Assembly (NCBI GenBank): GCA_903813345.2
Contig: CAIIXF020000007.1
Coordinates: 37,718,759-37,782,758, forward strand
Direction of reading: 5' to 3'
DNA: 64,000 nt
From: Owenia fusiformis
Taxonomy: Eukaryota; Annelida; Polychaeta; Sabellida; Oweniidae
The notes beneath the pieces were generated by a model. The model saw only the letters and a program-made list of their open reading frames with translations, was not told where the DNA came from and made no database searches. Both the position numbers and the translations under genes were made by a program. Of the stretch, positions 26,715 through 40,900 are shown in pieces. Numbering within the stretch: the first letter of the stretch is position 1; every line of letters begins with the position of its first letter.

Positions 26715-27865
26715 AAATCTTAGGAATGTCCATGTGGGGTATTCCATGTCATTTTAGACAGTTCCATTTGGACAGAAATACTGTGTTTTTCTTATTAAAA
26801 CTATAATTTCATTCAAGTTATGTCCCCGTGATAGTGAAATATCTATCCAACTCTCTGGAAAGTTATCGATTGGGATACCTTGGCACTCTTTAAAATAGAG
26901 GATCTTGTTTTTCTCAATCTAAATATTACGTGCAAAGACACATTAAGTCACCCCTGATTTATATATTTCCTTGTCAAACATCTAAAGAAAATACCAGACT
27001 AGATCTTTTCATAGAGAGGAGACTGTTTATTTCTACGGCAAATTTAAATAAATGCTATTTGTACAAACATGGCCCCATTAAACCCTAAACTTTATGGTTC
27101 CAATCAACCCACCATACCTACATCCAATTAAGGTCATCTATGCATTCCGACCTTGCGTCATGTGATACAATTGCTAATGTATTCATTAGTTATCTTACTC
27201 GCTTGCGATTTATAGAATTATAATAAATGTACCTTGTGTATCTCCTAGCATAAGTACCTTAGTATGCCATTTATATCCGTCTACGTCGTTTTTTATTTAT
27301 TGTTTCACGAGTACATAGTTTAACGATGACCTCCAAAAATGAGGCAATCTTTTAAAAATCAATGTAGAATCATAACCACAAAATTGCTATTTTGAAAACC
27401 AAATACACCACGCTTATCCTGTAATCATCAAACTATGATTTTATGCATGATATAAACATTTTAGCGCAGAATTTTATTCTCTGTTTTCATTAATGAATCT
27501 ATTAATTCTTTTATTGACCTTTTTAGGTTTTTATCACGTTTTGAATATGTATGTACCGCATTGGATTCGTTAAGAACTAAAAGGTCCATGTGAGGTATTG
27601 CAAGTGATTTAAGACAGTCGAATCTTTCACCACAAGTACCTTCTGGCCATAAATACAATTGTTTTTTTATTAAAACAAAATTTTTCTTTCAAGTTAAGTC
27701 CCCATGTTGATAAAAGTAGCAATCGAACAATTCGAAACATTATGAATAGGGAAGTATGGATGAATATCAATCAACTCTCTGAAACATGGATTGGGACCCC
27801 GACTTGGGCACTTTTAGAAAATATTAGACTTATTTTCTAAAAAGAGGATCTTGCTTTTCTCAATT
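26715..27865 (-). other. Two diverged copies of an unidentified, possibly once-coding segment
   Basis: Stretches 26720-26925 and 27575-27868 match each other in order (gtccatgtg.ggtatt, attaaaac, caagtta.gtcccc, gaggatcttg.ttttctcaat). On the minus strand the second copy has an open frame (27461-27658) containing WPEGTCGERFDCLKSLAIPHMD. The first has the matching NCLK-stop-HGIPHMDI with a stop. This pattern suggests decay of a duplicated coding segment. I do not recognise the protein. Confidence 0.4.
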
Positions 27866-27868
27866 TAA

Positions 27869-29541
27869 ACATATCGAAAATTTCTTCTACACTATTAACA
27901 ATATATCCAATCGTTTTTCTAAATATTGGGAAAACTCATGCTATCCATTGTTTTCAGCATAATTTTGGTCATCGAAATCGATACCTTAAAAAAGACTTTA
28001 AAACAATTTTACTTTTGAAGAAGTTCTAGACCCCTTTTTGAATAGTCTTTTCATGCAATAAAAATCATAAGAAGAAGAACCTCTTTTGAGAAAATAGATT
28101 CAACATTTTGTAAAAGTTGTTGACATTAGGTCCCTTATTCCAAAATTAGTGGGTAGCATTTTGGTGCAACCCTGTGTGTACTTATACTAATTAAATAATG
28201 TTTTAAGGCAATGTTATGCTACTTTTTAATGCAACTATTGAAGTCGCGTTGCTGTTTGCTGATCGTCTGTTCTTAAGAGAGTTGTTATTTAAAGACAAAA
28301 AAGTACTGCACCATCCTTTTTTAAACTTATTACAGCAATTTTGGAAACTGAAGATAACACTAAAGACGGTATGTGCATTCTACAGGAGACATGGTATATA
28401 TCAACTAAGAAAAACACAGGGTACAGCCATTTGCAACTTCATCGGGGAACGTCATGAATATTCATTAAGCTGAGTAATGAGCAGTGATTTCAGATTTCAG
28501 TGCATATTTTGTATGCTAAACAGTTCATTTTCTAAAATCAAAATGGCCACTTTTCGTTTGGAGGGAAAATTGCATTATGGGATTTTTCAATTTTTAGCTT
28601 GGTGAATGATATTATCTTTCATATTCGCAATAATTGTGTTAATGAGACAATTATTAGAAGTCATATGAATTGTTTAATGAAACATTGTATTCAAAAGTCA
28701 CAAACGATTCAAACGTTTAAACGTCTTTGGTAGCAGACCGTATTTCGTCATTTAGTCATTTCACGACTCTCTAATTAGTACAATACATGCTGCAAAGTTT
28801 GTCTGAATTGAATATAAAACTGTCTGAGTTTCTTTTCGCTAGGCGTAATAAAAAGTTTAGGTTAGAAATAAATTATTTACAGGATTGTGCATTTTTATAG
28901 CCCAATCCCATAATTAGAAAATAAGCGTTCCGCGTCATTCATTGCAAAAACAACAAGTACATAGCCGTTTAATGTAAAAATGTAATAAACACAAGTCTTG
29001 GTTTGAAATATTTTTTAATGTCAACGATAAAAGTACATTAATACACTTTAGTTGTTAGAATTCTCCCCCAGGCCTTTTTTCAAAAGCATGCAGTTTTCAC
29101 CATTATGAGCACTTTTCAAGTGATTTTGAAAATTTCTTTGGGCAAAGTTGTCCAAAGTGAACTGAACTCCATCCCCCTGGAATAATTTTCATTCATTTTA
29201 TAATTGCACTTTTATAATTGCAAACCCCTTTCGCAGTGCTAGACCTCAAATTATCACTGTGGAATGTAAATCATTCGACCATGAAATGGCTAAACTAAAT
29301 GATGTCATTGAAAATCCAGAACTTGAAATTTCGTGTTTATTTAATATTTTGACAAAATAATACTTGAGTTAGACAAAACAATACATGGCTTCAGGGGAGA
29401 GGGCGTATAGTCTAACCTAGAGTCGATGACGTTGATTGGATAATTACATAACGGACTTTTTTCGTCAGAGCCTGATTTTTCCTCTTCCCCGTCAGTGTCT
29501 ATCCAAGACATTGATATATGGTATGTTAATAATCGTTTCCC
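27869..29541. other. Intronic DNA, nothing identified
   Basis: AT-rich intron sequence of the transporter gene (relative to its upstream first exon). The 85-codon + frame at 28216-28473 has no recognisable motif. No clear repeat borders seen. Confidence 0.5.
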
Positions 29542-29546
29542 TATTT

Positions 29547-30399
29547 CACCCCATGCAGACAGATTGCCTGAAATTACATTCGTATGATGTGAGACTCGAC
29601 ATTCACCAGGAAATTACTATTTTGTCACCAATGATGCAAATTAATTTTTTACTGCTTAATAAATGATGAATGACAGTCATATTAAGTTCTATAAGTATGA
29701 GAATAGCATGCCGTCTTGATATTTCAAGGTAGCTCGTTCGAAAAATGATGATGGTGATTGAAATGACGATGTAAAGATAAAACCGCAACGAAATATTTGT
29801 ATATTTCTTTGAAAAACTAAGAAATATCGCTTATTGAATTTTTCAAATAGAAAAAACATATATAAATAGTAAGGCATCCGATTCCCCCTGATAGCATTAA
29901 CATTGGTCTCGTTTAAGTCATACAATTAATATTTGAAACCCGACTATTATTCAAACTTATGATCGGACATTAGTAGGATGTGTACTTCAATGTAATATTA
30001 ATAAAGTAACATCATTCTTATGTCCGATCATAAGTTCGAATGATAGTTGTATTGCAAATTTAAATTGTATGACATGTATGAGACCGATGTAAATGCTACC
30101 GGGGGGGGGGTCCGTTTTTTTTTTTAGTTTTTCAAAGAAATCTACAAATATTTCATTTACAGGTTTATCTTTCATCATCATTTCAATCATCGCGACCACT
30201 TTTCGAACGTGTTACCTTGAAATATCAAGACATCATGCTATTCTCATACTTATAGAACTCAATGTAACTGTCTTTGACCATTTATTATGCAGTAAAAATC
30301 AATTTGCTTCATGGGTGACAAAATGTTTCTACTTTCCTGGTGAATGTCGAGTCTCGCATCATACGAATGTAATTTTAGACGATCTGTCTGCATGGGGTG
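29547..30399. mobile_element. CAC-ended hairpin element 2 (853 bp, 5-bp TSD)
   Basis: Arms of ~420 bp are inverted copies. The ends are CACCCCATGCAGACAG at the left and CTGTCTGCATGGGGTG at the right. TATTT flanks both sides exactly (29542-29546 and 30400-30404). The right arm has gained a poly-G/poly-T stretch at about 30100-30125. Frames 30093-30449 (+) and 29689-29925 (-) are mirror images of each other across the arms and not independent genes. It ends ~125 bp before the second first exon of the transporter gene. Confidence 0.87.
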
Positions 30400-30525
30400 T
30401 ATTTACTCGTAAAATATATTCAACACGAGGCTTCATCATGATCATCTAAACAATAAACGCGTTTTAAATACGAAAAAACTGTGTAGGAAATGATTTTGGT
30501 ACTCGAGACCTGTTGTTAGCAGACA

Positions 30526-31899
30526 ATGGTTAAATCTACCTGTCTACGACTTCTTGTCGCTTTACTATGCATCGTTAGATGTAGCAGTATAAAGGATAAT
30601 GATACAACTATAAGGTATGTGTTTCTAAGTATAAGTTATATGATTTTAATTGTAAAGACTCGAAATCTGTATTTTTGTTGCATGTATAATATTTTTTCCT
30701 AGTTTACATTTTGAATATAATAACAGTTAGCCTCAGCTTTTCAGTTCGACGTCCATTAGTCCGACGTCCAGTAGGAAGAAAGGGGTCACATGCACCAAAA
30801 GTGAATACAATCTTTGGGCTTTGTTACCATGTTTAATTTTTTACTATTCGTATACAATAGGGTGTCTGTTTATTTTAAGAATGTTGTTATTAACATTTTC
30901 ATATCATCTCTTATGGTCTCAATTATTGAGGGGCTATAATCTAGCCCGGTGTGAAAGAAATGATGGTCCCCCAGGGATTATGGTCTCCTTTCTTAACGAC
31001 CCTTACTGGTTGCGTATAATTTCGTATAAGATAATGAGGGAAAGAGTTGTATTTAGGTCACCATATAGATCAATTGAGAGTGGGGCCATAATTTGATAGG
31101 ACCTCCTACCCTTTTACACCGGGACACACGACGCTTAGCATGCGTTTCAAAAGTTGAAGAGGTTTTCCATTTCGCGGCAGTTTAAGTAATTTTTCCATCT
31201 TAATATGCATATAATTTACAAACTTGAGAATATATATGCATCAAAATATTACACAATTATTTGAAGTATGTATCAAACAAGTGGGTAAGAGTAAAAAGCG
31301 TTCCTAGATGTAGAGATATAGAAAATTAATCTTACATACTTTTTAAATTTTCCAGCAGAAATTGCCTGCCCCCCCCCCCCCCCTCCGTCCCATTTTTCCG
31401 ATCACCGGGCGGGATTTCATACTTCTATTTTTAAATGTTTGTCACTTCCAACTTTTCAAGTTTTGGTAATCGTTAAACATGGATCCGACCCGGAAAATTA
31501 TATATAAAGAATCCAGTCTGCATTTTTGATATATCACTGAACAGATACGCTCTCATCTTTATGCTATCTATTATACTATTATCTTTATTAAAAGTATTTA
31601 ATATGATTTTAGAGGATCGCTAAGATGACTCGAGGTTATCATGGTGTGATTTTCTAGACTTTTTAGCTTTTTGAATGTGTTTGAGGCATGCAGTTAAATG
31701 TTGCTACAAATTATAATATAATAACTTGCTGTCTCATTATTGAAACTTTTTTATTAGTATTTGGTCATAAAATGTGAAACTAGGGGTATTTTTTCTTTTC
31801 ATCTAGTACAAAGAATCCGAAACGTAAAAAACGATTCTCATTGCATTTCAATAGGAAAATAAAAACAAATGCAATAAAGACTCTCTTGTCAATGATGAA

Positions 31900-31931
<32 letters not shown>

Positions 31932-34900
31932 ATATTTATTATCTTTAATTTTCATTTACAATCTACAATACATCACAATGCGCACACATAAGCACAACTT
32001 TGGGTACTTTGAGAAGTCAAAAGAGCTACCTTGTGATAGCGGAACTATAAAAATACAATAATTGGAACATGTACAACATGAACATAGCATACAGGTACAT
32101 AGAAATATAAAAATACAATACGGTAATAAAATACAAGGTACAGTACAGTTTTTTGTTAAAACGGTATCTCTAATTTGTTAAGAATAGAATTCCATTTTCT
32201 AATAAAGAGTGGCCTAGTCTGATTTTCTGTTGATATTCTTAATTCGTTTTTTATTTTGTTTCTTATAATATTTTTAAACACATTTATGTTGATAATCGAG
32301 TTACCCACTTTTGAGGAGTGAATGTAATTTTTTGCGTAGAGTAGGCAATAGTTTAGTGCAGATTTGTTGTCATTTTCTGGATTATTAGTGATGCCTAGTA
32401 GTATTTCCCTATTGTTTAAATGAATGTTATTGAAAAAAATTGACATGTCATTCCAGAAGTTCACTACTGTTGGGCATTCTATATAAAAATGGAGAGTATC
32501 GTCAATTTGGCCAAGATTACATTTATCGCATAAGTTTGATGCAGATATTTTTTTATTAAACAGAAATAGATTGCATGGCGTGAGGTTTAATAGGAGTTTA
32601 TATTGCAAGCTTTGTATTTTGGGCTCACGGGCTACTTCGAAGGGTAATCTAAAAATTGATTTCCATTCCTGTTCGGAAAGGTTGTATTTTTCGTTGAAGT
32701 ATCGTTTCCCTGTAGGATCTTTAAAATGGTCTTTTATGATATACCAGTAAATTTCTTTTGTGGTGATGCGTTTTATATTTATCATAGATTTTTTTACTTG
32801 AATGTCGTTTGCTCCTAGAATTTTAATATTTTCCTTTTCATTTCGCAAAAGCGTTTTCCAATTTCTCGGGATTGCATGAATTATGCCATAATCGGTTACG
32901 AAAGGCGTAGTGATATTGTACTTTTGAATGAAATCTTGGTATCCTAGTAGTTCTCCATTTTCTTTTATAAGGTTTTTAATTTGTTTTACACCTTGGGTTT
33001 TCCAGTTAATGTAATTTACTGTTTTATTATTTATTGTTAACCATTTATTGTTCCAAATGGTTTCATTTGTTATTGTAGTTTTATTGTAGGGTTCATCATT
33101 GTGAATTTTGCTCCAGGTTTTCATAATCGAGAGATAAAAAGGTGGAAAATTATTAAAGGCGTCATTTTTAAATTTTGCTTGAAATATTTCTTTTGAGTCA
33201 AGATTAGGCAATAATTTGTAAAAGAAAAGTTTCCATTTAGCCCCATTGTTATTATATAATCGCTTCACCCATTGTATTTGTAACGCTTTTATTTGTGAAT
33301 CGAAATGGATGGTTTTGATTCCTCCATTTTCTATTTCTCCTATTGTCGTATAATTGCTGATCAGGGGTGGTTTACCATTCCACATAAAAGAATTAATAAG
33401 GCTTTGCACTTGCTCGATGATATTGATTGGAACGAGAATAGTTGATGCAAGGTATGTTAGTTTTGATATTGCAAGGGCTTTGATTATTGTATTTTTTCCA
33501 ATCAGGCTTAAATTTCTCCAGTTCCAGATTTTAAAAAGGTTCTCTATTGCTTTAACTTTTGAAGAAAAATTTAGGTCATTTCTTTCATTCAAATCGTGAC
33601 TAAACCATATTCCTAACGCGTTAAACTTATCATTGTTTATTTGAATTTTGGAGGTTTGACAATGCGGTTGTATAAAAGGGGGGTCATTCTTATAAGCTCC
33701 TAACCATCGTCCTTCGGTTTTATTTAGATTTGGCTTCAACCCAGAGATTTCTGAAAAGGATTTCAAAGAGTTAAGTACTAGTTCGGTTGAGTTTATGGAC
33801 TTAAGGAACAGTGTAGTATCGTCGGCAAACATGGATATTTTTATCTCGATATTATTAACTTTTATACCTTTTATATTATCATTTTGTCGGATTGACGATG
33901 CTAAGATTTCGGCGACAATAATAAAAAGGTAAGCCGATAGGGGGCAGCCTTGGCGTACGCCTCTAGTTGGAAAAAACATGTCAGATTGATACCCATTATT
34001 TGAAGTGCAAGATTGTATATTTTTGTAAAAGTTTTAACCCATTTTATTAAAGTTTCTCCAAAATTGAAAAGGGTAAGGGCTTTTTCTATGCATTTCCAAT
34101 TAACGGAGTCGAAAGCCTTTTCAAAATCAATTTGAAGAAGGATACCGGAAATATTCTCATTGGATGTATAGTTTATCATATCTTCGATTAATCGTATGTT
34201 TTCCCCTATATATCTTCCCTCAATATAAGATGTTTGGTCAAAATTTATTATAGTTGGCAAAACTTTTCTGATTCTGTTGGCTATTGCTTTAGTGCAGATT
34301 TTATAGTCCGTATTTAGGAGTGTGATCGGTCGCCAATTTTTTAAAAACAATCTTAGTTTATCTTTCTTAGGAATAAGAATAATTACTCCTTGTTTTTGAC
34401 TAACCGACATTTCTCCGGTTTGGAATGCATAATTTAAACTATCTACAACAAGCGTTTTAATATCAATCCAAAAAAATTTATAAAAGTTTGTGGTGAATCC
34501 ATCGTTTCCGGGTGTTTTATCATTCGGCATGTTTTTCAAAGACACTGCGCATTCTTTTTCAGTAAGCACACCTTCACATGATTCCTTTTCAATATTAGAA
34601 AGTTTCTTAAAATGCAAGTCTTTTGTAAAGTTATTCATTCGTTCTATATGTAAGTTCTCGTCATTTAAGGATTCTCTGTAAAGGTTTTCATAAAAACGTT
34701 TTTCTTCCTCCAAAATTTGATTTGATTTAGTTAATATGGTACCATCTTCTTTTTGAAGTTTAGAAATTGTTTTGTCAATGGAGTTTTTGTGTTCGAGGGT
34801 AAGAAAATATTTACTGTTTTTTTCGCCTTCTTCGTACCATTTTGATTTCGATCGGATTATTGCGGCTTTAGTATCAATTTGACTCAAGTTTTCGACCTCC

Positions 34901-37900
34901 GACTTAGTTGTAAAGTATTTTTTTTTGGTTTCATCGTTTACATTATCGTTATTTATTTCTAGTTCAAGGGAATTAAGGTCAGCTTTTAATTTCGAAATAT
35001 TTTCTTTACGTAGTTTTGCCGCGTGTATTGAATGGGTGATTGTAGAAGCTCGGATATCTGATTTGATTAATTCCCACAATATACCTTTATTGTTTAGATT
35101 TCCATGTTTGAATTGTATTTACTGGGACACATTAAAAATAGATGGCGCCAGTGATGATTATCGTGACGTATCTCCGACATAAGCCGATTATCTAAATAGG
35201 AAGTACAGTGTCACGGCTGTAGACCAATTACACTGGGGGTGAACTTGAAACGGATGAGGTTTTGCCTCGTTTCAAGATAGCCGCGAATGAAAAGGGAGCA
35301 TTTGGTAAGTTTTTTCAAGTTCATCCCCAGTGCGTTACAATCAATCGTCGTTTCAGGCAGGTTTTTAACTATTTTTAACAGGTTTGAAAAGTGTGTAATA
35401 TGATACACATAGTCCATTCAGAATCCCTCGTGGATGGTTTTTAGTTTTGCTTCACGGGCGTGGACGTTCCATTATCCAGTAGTAGATAGGGGGTCCAGGG
35501 TCTTGAAGTAATTAGACTAGGATGGTTTAGTCATGATGCATATGAAGTGTTGCTTGTTTATACTTCAGACATCGCGGCGTGAAATCAACAATTGAGGTGC
35601 ACTATGCAATACTACTGATTCTTGGTTTTGGCCTTTTCTCTGTAATAGTAGCAGCGGCTTTTTATCTGGTCCGTAAATATGTGTATCATGACGCAGATAA
35701 CGTGGATACAACATTTGATGCTGGGGGCAAGGTGTCAATTGGACTGACTGCGACAACGATCGTTTCACAATGGACATGGTCGGCAACACTACTTCAATCA
35801 TCAACTGTTGCTAGCAAGGTATATAAACCTGAATTGATTTGAGCCCTGGACTCAGTGCTGTGGAATTTCAGTTTGAATAACGGCTTCCAATCCTCCTTGG
35901 TACCAGCAGCTTCCCCCTAGCTTTCCCTACATGGTCCTAAAAGCCTTATATGAATCTATCACATGACATTCAAAATGGCGGTCAACAGTAAGATGGAAGA
36001 CTCTTCATTGTGCAACGAGTAATCTGCATTCGGCAATCTTCAGTATAAAGACACTACTTGAGTTTGCCGTTTTAGAATACTTAATATCTTCTATTGTTGT
36101 ATTGTTGCAATCTAGTTAACATTTAAACAATTGATTTAATTTTCAGTATGGCATTAGCGGTCCATTCTGGTACGGAGCGGGTGCCACCATTCAGATTATA
36201 CTTTTTGCCATTCTATCCATCCAACTAAAGACAAAGGCACCAGGGGCGAAAACATTTTTGCAGGTACATCTTTACGCCAGTTTGGGTCATGAATAAGTGA
36301 GAAGTCGATTTTCTATCACCATTTCCAAACGATGGTGGTTTGAAAGCCCATAATCACGCCCTGTGATCGTACAAAATGGATGGAGGGGGGATTAGGCAAT
36401 TTCTGCAAGAAAACTCACAAATTTGGAAGATTTATTTTTTCAAGAGAAAATTTACAATTGAATTGCCAAATGAATAGGCGCAGTGCATGGCAAAATATAT
36501 TAGGTCATCTAGTAAAAGTCAATGTTTTTGCTATAAATAGGGCAACAATTGGTCTACAGGAACTGTAATAAATAGGTATAAGGGACGTTATTATCACAAT
36601 ACGAATGACATTGCTCACTTTTTAAAGTTAGTTTCAATGTGTTATAGAAAAATACTCGAAATAAATTAATATTGGATGGAGGGGGGAGTGGATGGAGGGG
36701 GATTTATATGTCTTTACGATGGAACAAATTCACAAGAACTCGTGTTTTTGAAAAAACTAAACTCAGTACCCTAGTAAGAAACTGGATATTATATCTCTGG
36801 AGAATGAAAAATGGGAAAATTTGGAGGCATGAGAATAAATTCAAGTAGCATGTCTTATCATGTCTTACATACAAGTGACCCCCCCCCTCCATCCAATCCC
36901 CCGCTCCATCCAATATTAATTTATTTCGATTATTTTTTGTATAACGCATGGAAGCTAACTTTAAAAAGTGAGCAATGTCATTAGTATTGTGATAATAACG
37001 TCTAGATAAATATCCCCTAAAATTTGTACATTTTCTATTTTGTATACTCTTATCTGCTATATATTTCCTCTTACATTCTATTATTTTTAAGATAAGAAAT
37101 CCTCACTTTAGAAATTACATAAATTGAATCCCAGATGATGGAGGGCGATATCACCAAATATAAAATCAATGGTGTGTTTTTTGTTGTAGGTTATTCGAGC
37201 ACGATTTGGTAAACCAGCCCATATTGTATTTTGTGTGTTTGCTGGATTTACCAACATTGTCGTGTCGATGTCCTTACTGTTAGCAGGCACGGCAGTCATC
37301 ACCAGTCTCGTTCAAGACCTCTCATTGGAACTCGCCTGCATTATCTTGGCCGCCGTCATTGGGTCATACACTCTTATTGGCGGATTGGGAGCTACATTCT
37401 ACGTTTCCTATTTCAATACAAGCTTGGTATTCGTTATGTTAATCACTCTTGTGGTTGAAGTGTTCTATAACCCGACACAACGTGAGACCAATACATTAGG
37501 CAGCGCTGAAAATGTATACAAGTATTTGAATGCTACAGTTGGACCAAAGGGAAACAGCGATCAAAGTTACCTTACATTCCTTTCTACGGGTGGACTCATG
37601 TTTGGTGTCATTAACATTATCGGTAACTTTGGCACTGTGTTCTGCGATCAGAGCTACTGGCAGAGCAGTGTAGCCGCAAAACCTGTACATGGTGTCTGGG
37701 GATTCATAGCGGGGGGTCTCACGTGGTTTGCCATCCCGTTCACCTTAGCTACAACCATGGGACTGTCGTACCTCGCCTTGGGGGAACAGAATGGAGTATC
37801 ACTGCTGTCTGCAGACGATGTCAACAAAGGTTCGGTTAATTAAATGCTGGAAAATTATCTTTATCCAATAGGAAGTTTCTAGTCATTGGGAAAGTTAAAA

Positions 37901-40900
37901 TTAGGAAAATGACAAAATTTAACCATTCGGAAAATTAACCACATGAATTAGATACCACTTATACAGTATATGAGTATACTCTTATTTTTATCCAGTCTCC
38001 AAGCTTATGCAAGGAGTGTATTATTTTAATGATGCTAACCTATAAGTTCACTTGAACTTGTACACTTGTCATTAAAAATCTAGATGAAATGTGCATTGCA
38101 ATCAACATAACAAATGAAGGGACGTTTTATAACAAACACAATCTGGCTGATAAATAAGCTTATAGGAGTTAAGCTTGCAATGTTTTTTCACAACCTAAAC
38201 GTGAACGGAAAATATTTAAGCAATGCATTTGTATGGACGATTGGTCAAACGTATAGGTTGGCGTTTCTATTTCTTATGCAAGCTTAAACTCCCTTGTGAG
38301 TATAACATATGCCATATTCGTTGCGAAATATGACATACAGGGTCTCAAGTCCCCCCCCCCTCTACAGCCTAAACCAAGATATATTTTACCAAGTGTGATA
38401 TATCATTGGAAAGGTCTTCCAAAGTTACGTTGATTGGCATTAATCTGACATATGTCAATCAGTCTCACAAATGTTTACATTGTATCAATTGAGGTGACCA
38501 TAAGCCTAGAAACATGGCAATTTGGCGTATTTGGCAGTATTTTAAGAATCAGGTATAAGAAAGGACCTAAAGATGACTATTATGTATATGGCAATGAATT
38601 TAACCAATCTCTGGATAGGGTTAGATGTGTAGAAAATAGAGGTGCTAGGAAAAATTGTGAAAACCTTTTTGTAACAAGTCTAATGTGAAAAAGATTAACT
38701 TTTTGACATATTTCTGAGGTCATATCCTTATCATTTTGACGCAATAAAAGCTGCTAAAGGAGGGTACACTTACTATAAAGGACATCAGGAAAATATAGGT
38801 GAATTTCATCCAAAATACTTCAGAGTTGGTGAGTTAACGTAACTTTGGGGGATCTTTCCAATGGTATATCACACTAGGTACCATCTCTTAAGGTTTTAGA
38901 TGTACCAGGGGGACGGGACTTATTTGACACCCTGTATATTTGTATCGTGTTTACCGCGTAACACCTAGTGCTAGATGCTTCAATTTTTAGGATTAGTTTC
39001 CCCAGTTGTCGCCCAAGTGGTGTTGGGGAAAACTGGAGAATATATTATGTTGTTGCTTATTCTTATGGCCGTCATGTCGACAGGATCTGCGGAGGTCATC
39101 GCCGTTGCTTCTGTCATCGTATACGACATATACCAGACATATGTTAATCCATTCAGGTATACGACATTTATCAAACATACATGACTCCATTCAGGTATAC
39201 GGCAGATATTAAATATGCGTCGATCCATTCAGGCAATCGACATATATTAAATATGCGTCACTTATTTTTTTATTGATAAACTTTATTCACTTTTAATATT
39301 TATACAATTTTAACATAATATACAATGATTCTAACAGGTTACAGAACTTATTGGTTATAGATTTTGAAATTTCTTAGTTTCCAAATTTCAAACTTGTGTT
39401 TAAACGCTAGTCGATTTCTACAAGTATAGCATTTGTTCTCCTTCGTTGTTATAAAATGAAAGTTCTTGTTCAGAAAACTTTAAACTTTGGGTATTTACAT
39501 ATTTTTTGCATTCATGCAATTGACAAATAATTGTTTATGACTTTCTACTTCAATATTGCATATCTTATATTCCATTTGACTTCTGAATTTTTAAAAAAGC
39601 CACATGTCCACATGGCTTCATTAAAACTTTAAAATACAAATTCTTTAACATTATTTCTAATGTCATAATTGAACAAAACCTTATAAAATCAAACAAATTC
39701 GTTTGAACAAATTGCTCACAATCTGGCTTTTCTGATTTGGATTCTATTAAACTGTTGTTCTATTAAACGAACCCATTTCTTATTGATTGCACATTGTCAT
39801 TTCATTCAGGTAGAGGACAAATATAAAATATATACATTACATCATTCAGGTATACGACAAATATCAATCCACACAGGTATACGACATATCAAGAAACATA
39901 CGTCGCCCGATTTAGGTATGGGGTATACTTTATACCAAACCTATGTCAATTCATTCAGATATACAACATATATCAAAAACACGTCACTTCATTTAGGTAT
40001 ACGACAAATATCAAACATACATCACTTCATTCAGGTATACGACAAATATCAAACATACATCACTTCATTGAGGTGTACGACAAATATCAAACATATATAA
40101 AGCCACACAGGTATACGACATATCACAAGAAATATACGTCGACCCATTTAGGTATGGGGTATACTTTATACCAAACCTATGTCAATTCATTCAGATATAC
40201 AACATATAACAAAAACACGTCACTTCATTAAGGTGTACAACAAATATCAAACATACATCACTTCATTTAGGTATACGACAAATATCAAACATACATCACT
40301 TCATTTAGGTATACGACAAATATCAAACATACATCACTTCATTTAGGTATACGACAAATATCAAACATACATCACTTCATTCAGGTATACGACAAATATC
40401 AAACATACATCACTTCATTGAGGTGTACGACAAATATCAAGCATATATAAAGCCACACAGGTATACGACATATCACAAGAAATATACGTCGACCCATTTA
40501 GGTATGGGGTATACTTTATACCAAACATATGTCAATTCATCCGGATATACAACATATATCTAATATAAGTCGATCCATTCAGGAATGGGATATACTTCAT
40601 ACCAAATATACGTCAATCAATTCAGGTATACAACTTTTATATACACCGTATGTAAAGGACGCATTTTCAAATATAGTACAGCAGATTACTTATCTTTTAT
40701 TATTCTGTGTTTATTAATTTTTTTGTATGTTTAATATTAAAGTAAAAACAGTAATGTGTTGACTGCAACCAGGCAATTAAGTCGAACATCAGACCAATGT
40801 TCTATTCAACAAGGTCGTTTTATCCTTTTAGTTTGTATGCCAATTATGTCGCGAGGTGTTTTTTTTAATTTGATCATTCATGAACTATAACCATCAATGA

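Noticed and set aside
30093-30449. 118-codon + frame and minus-strand frames at 29603-30199
   Set aside because: They lie in the two arms of hairpin element 2 and mirror each other across the inverted repeat.
39119-40640. CRISPR-like array of short repeats
   Set aside because: Units are contiguous and degenerate without unique spacers, in an animal intron. It is a minisatellite derived from an exon end.
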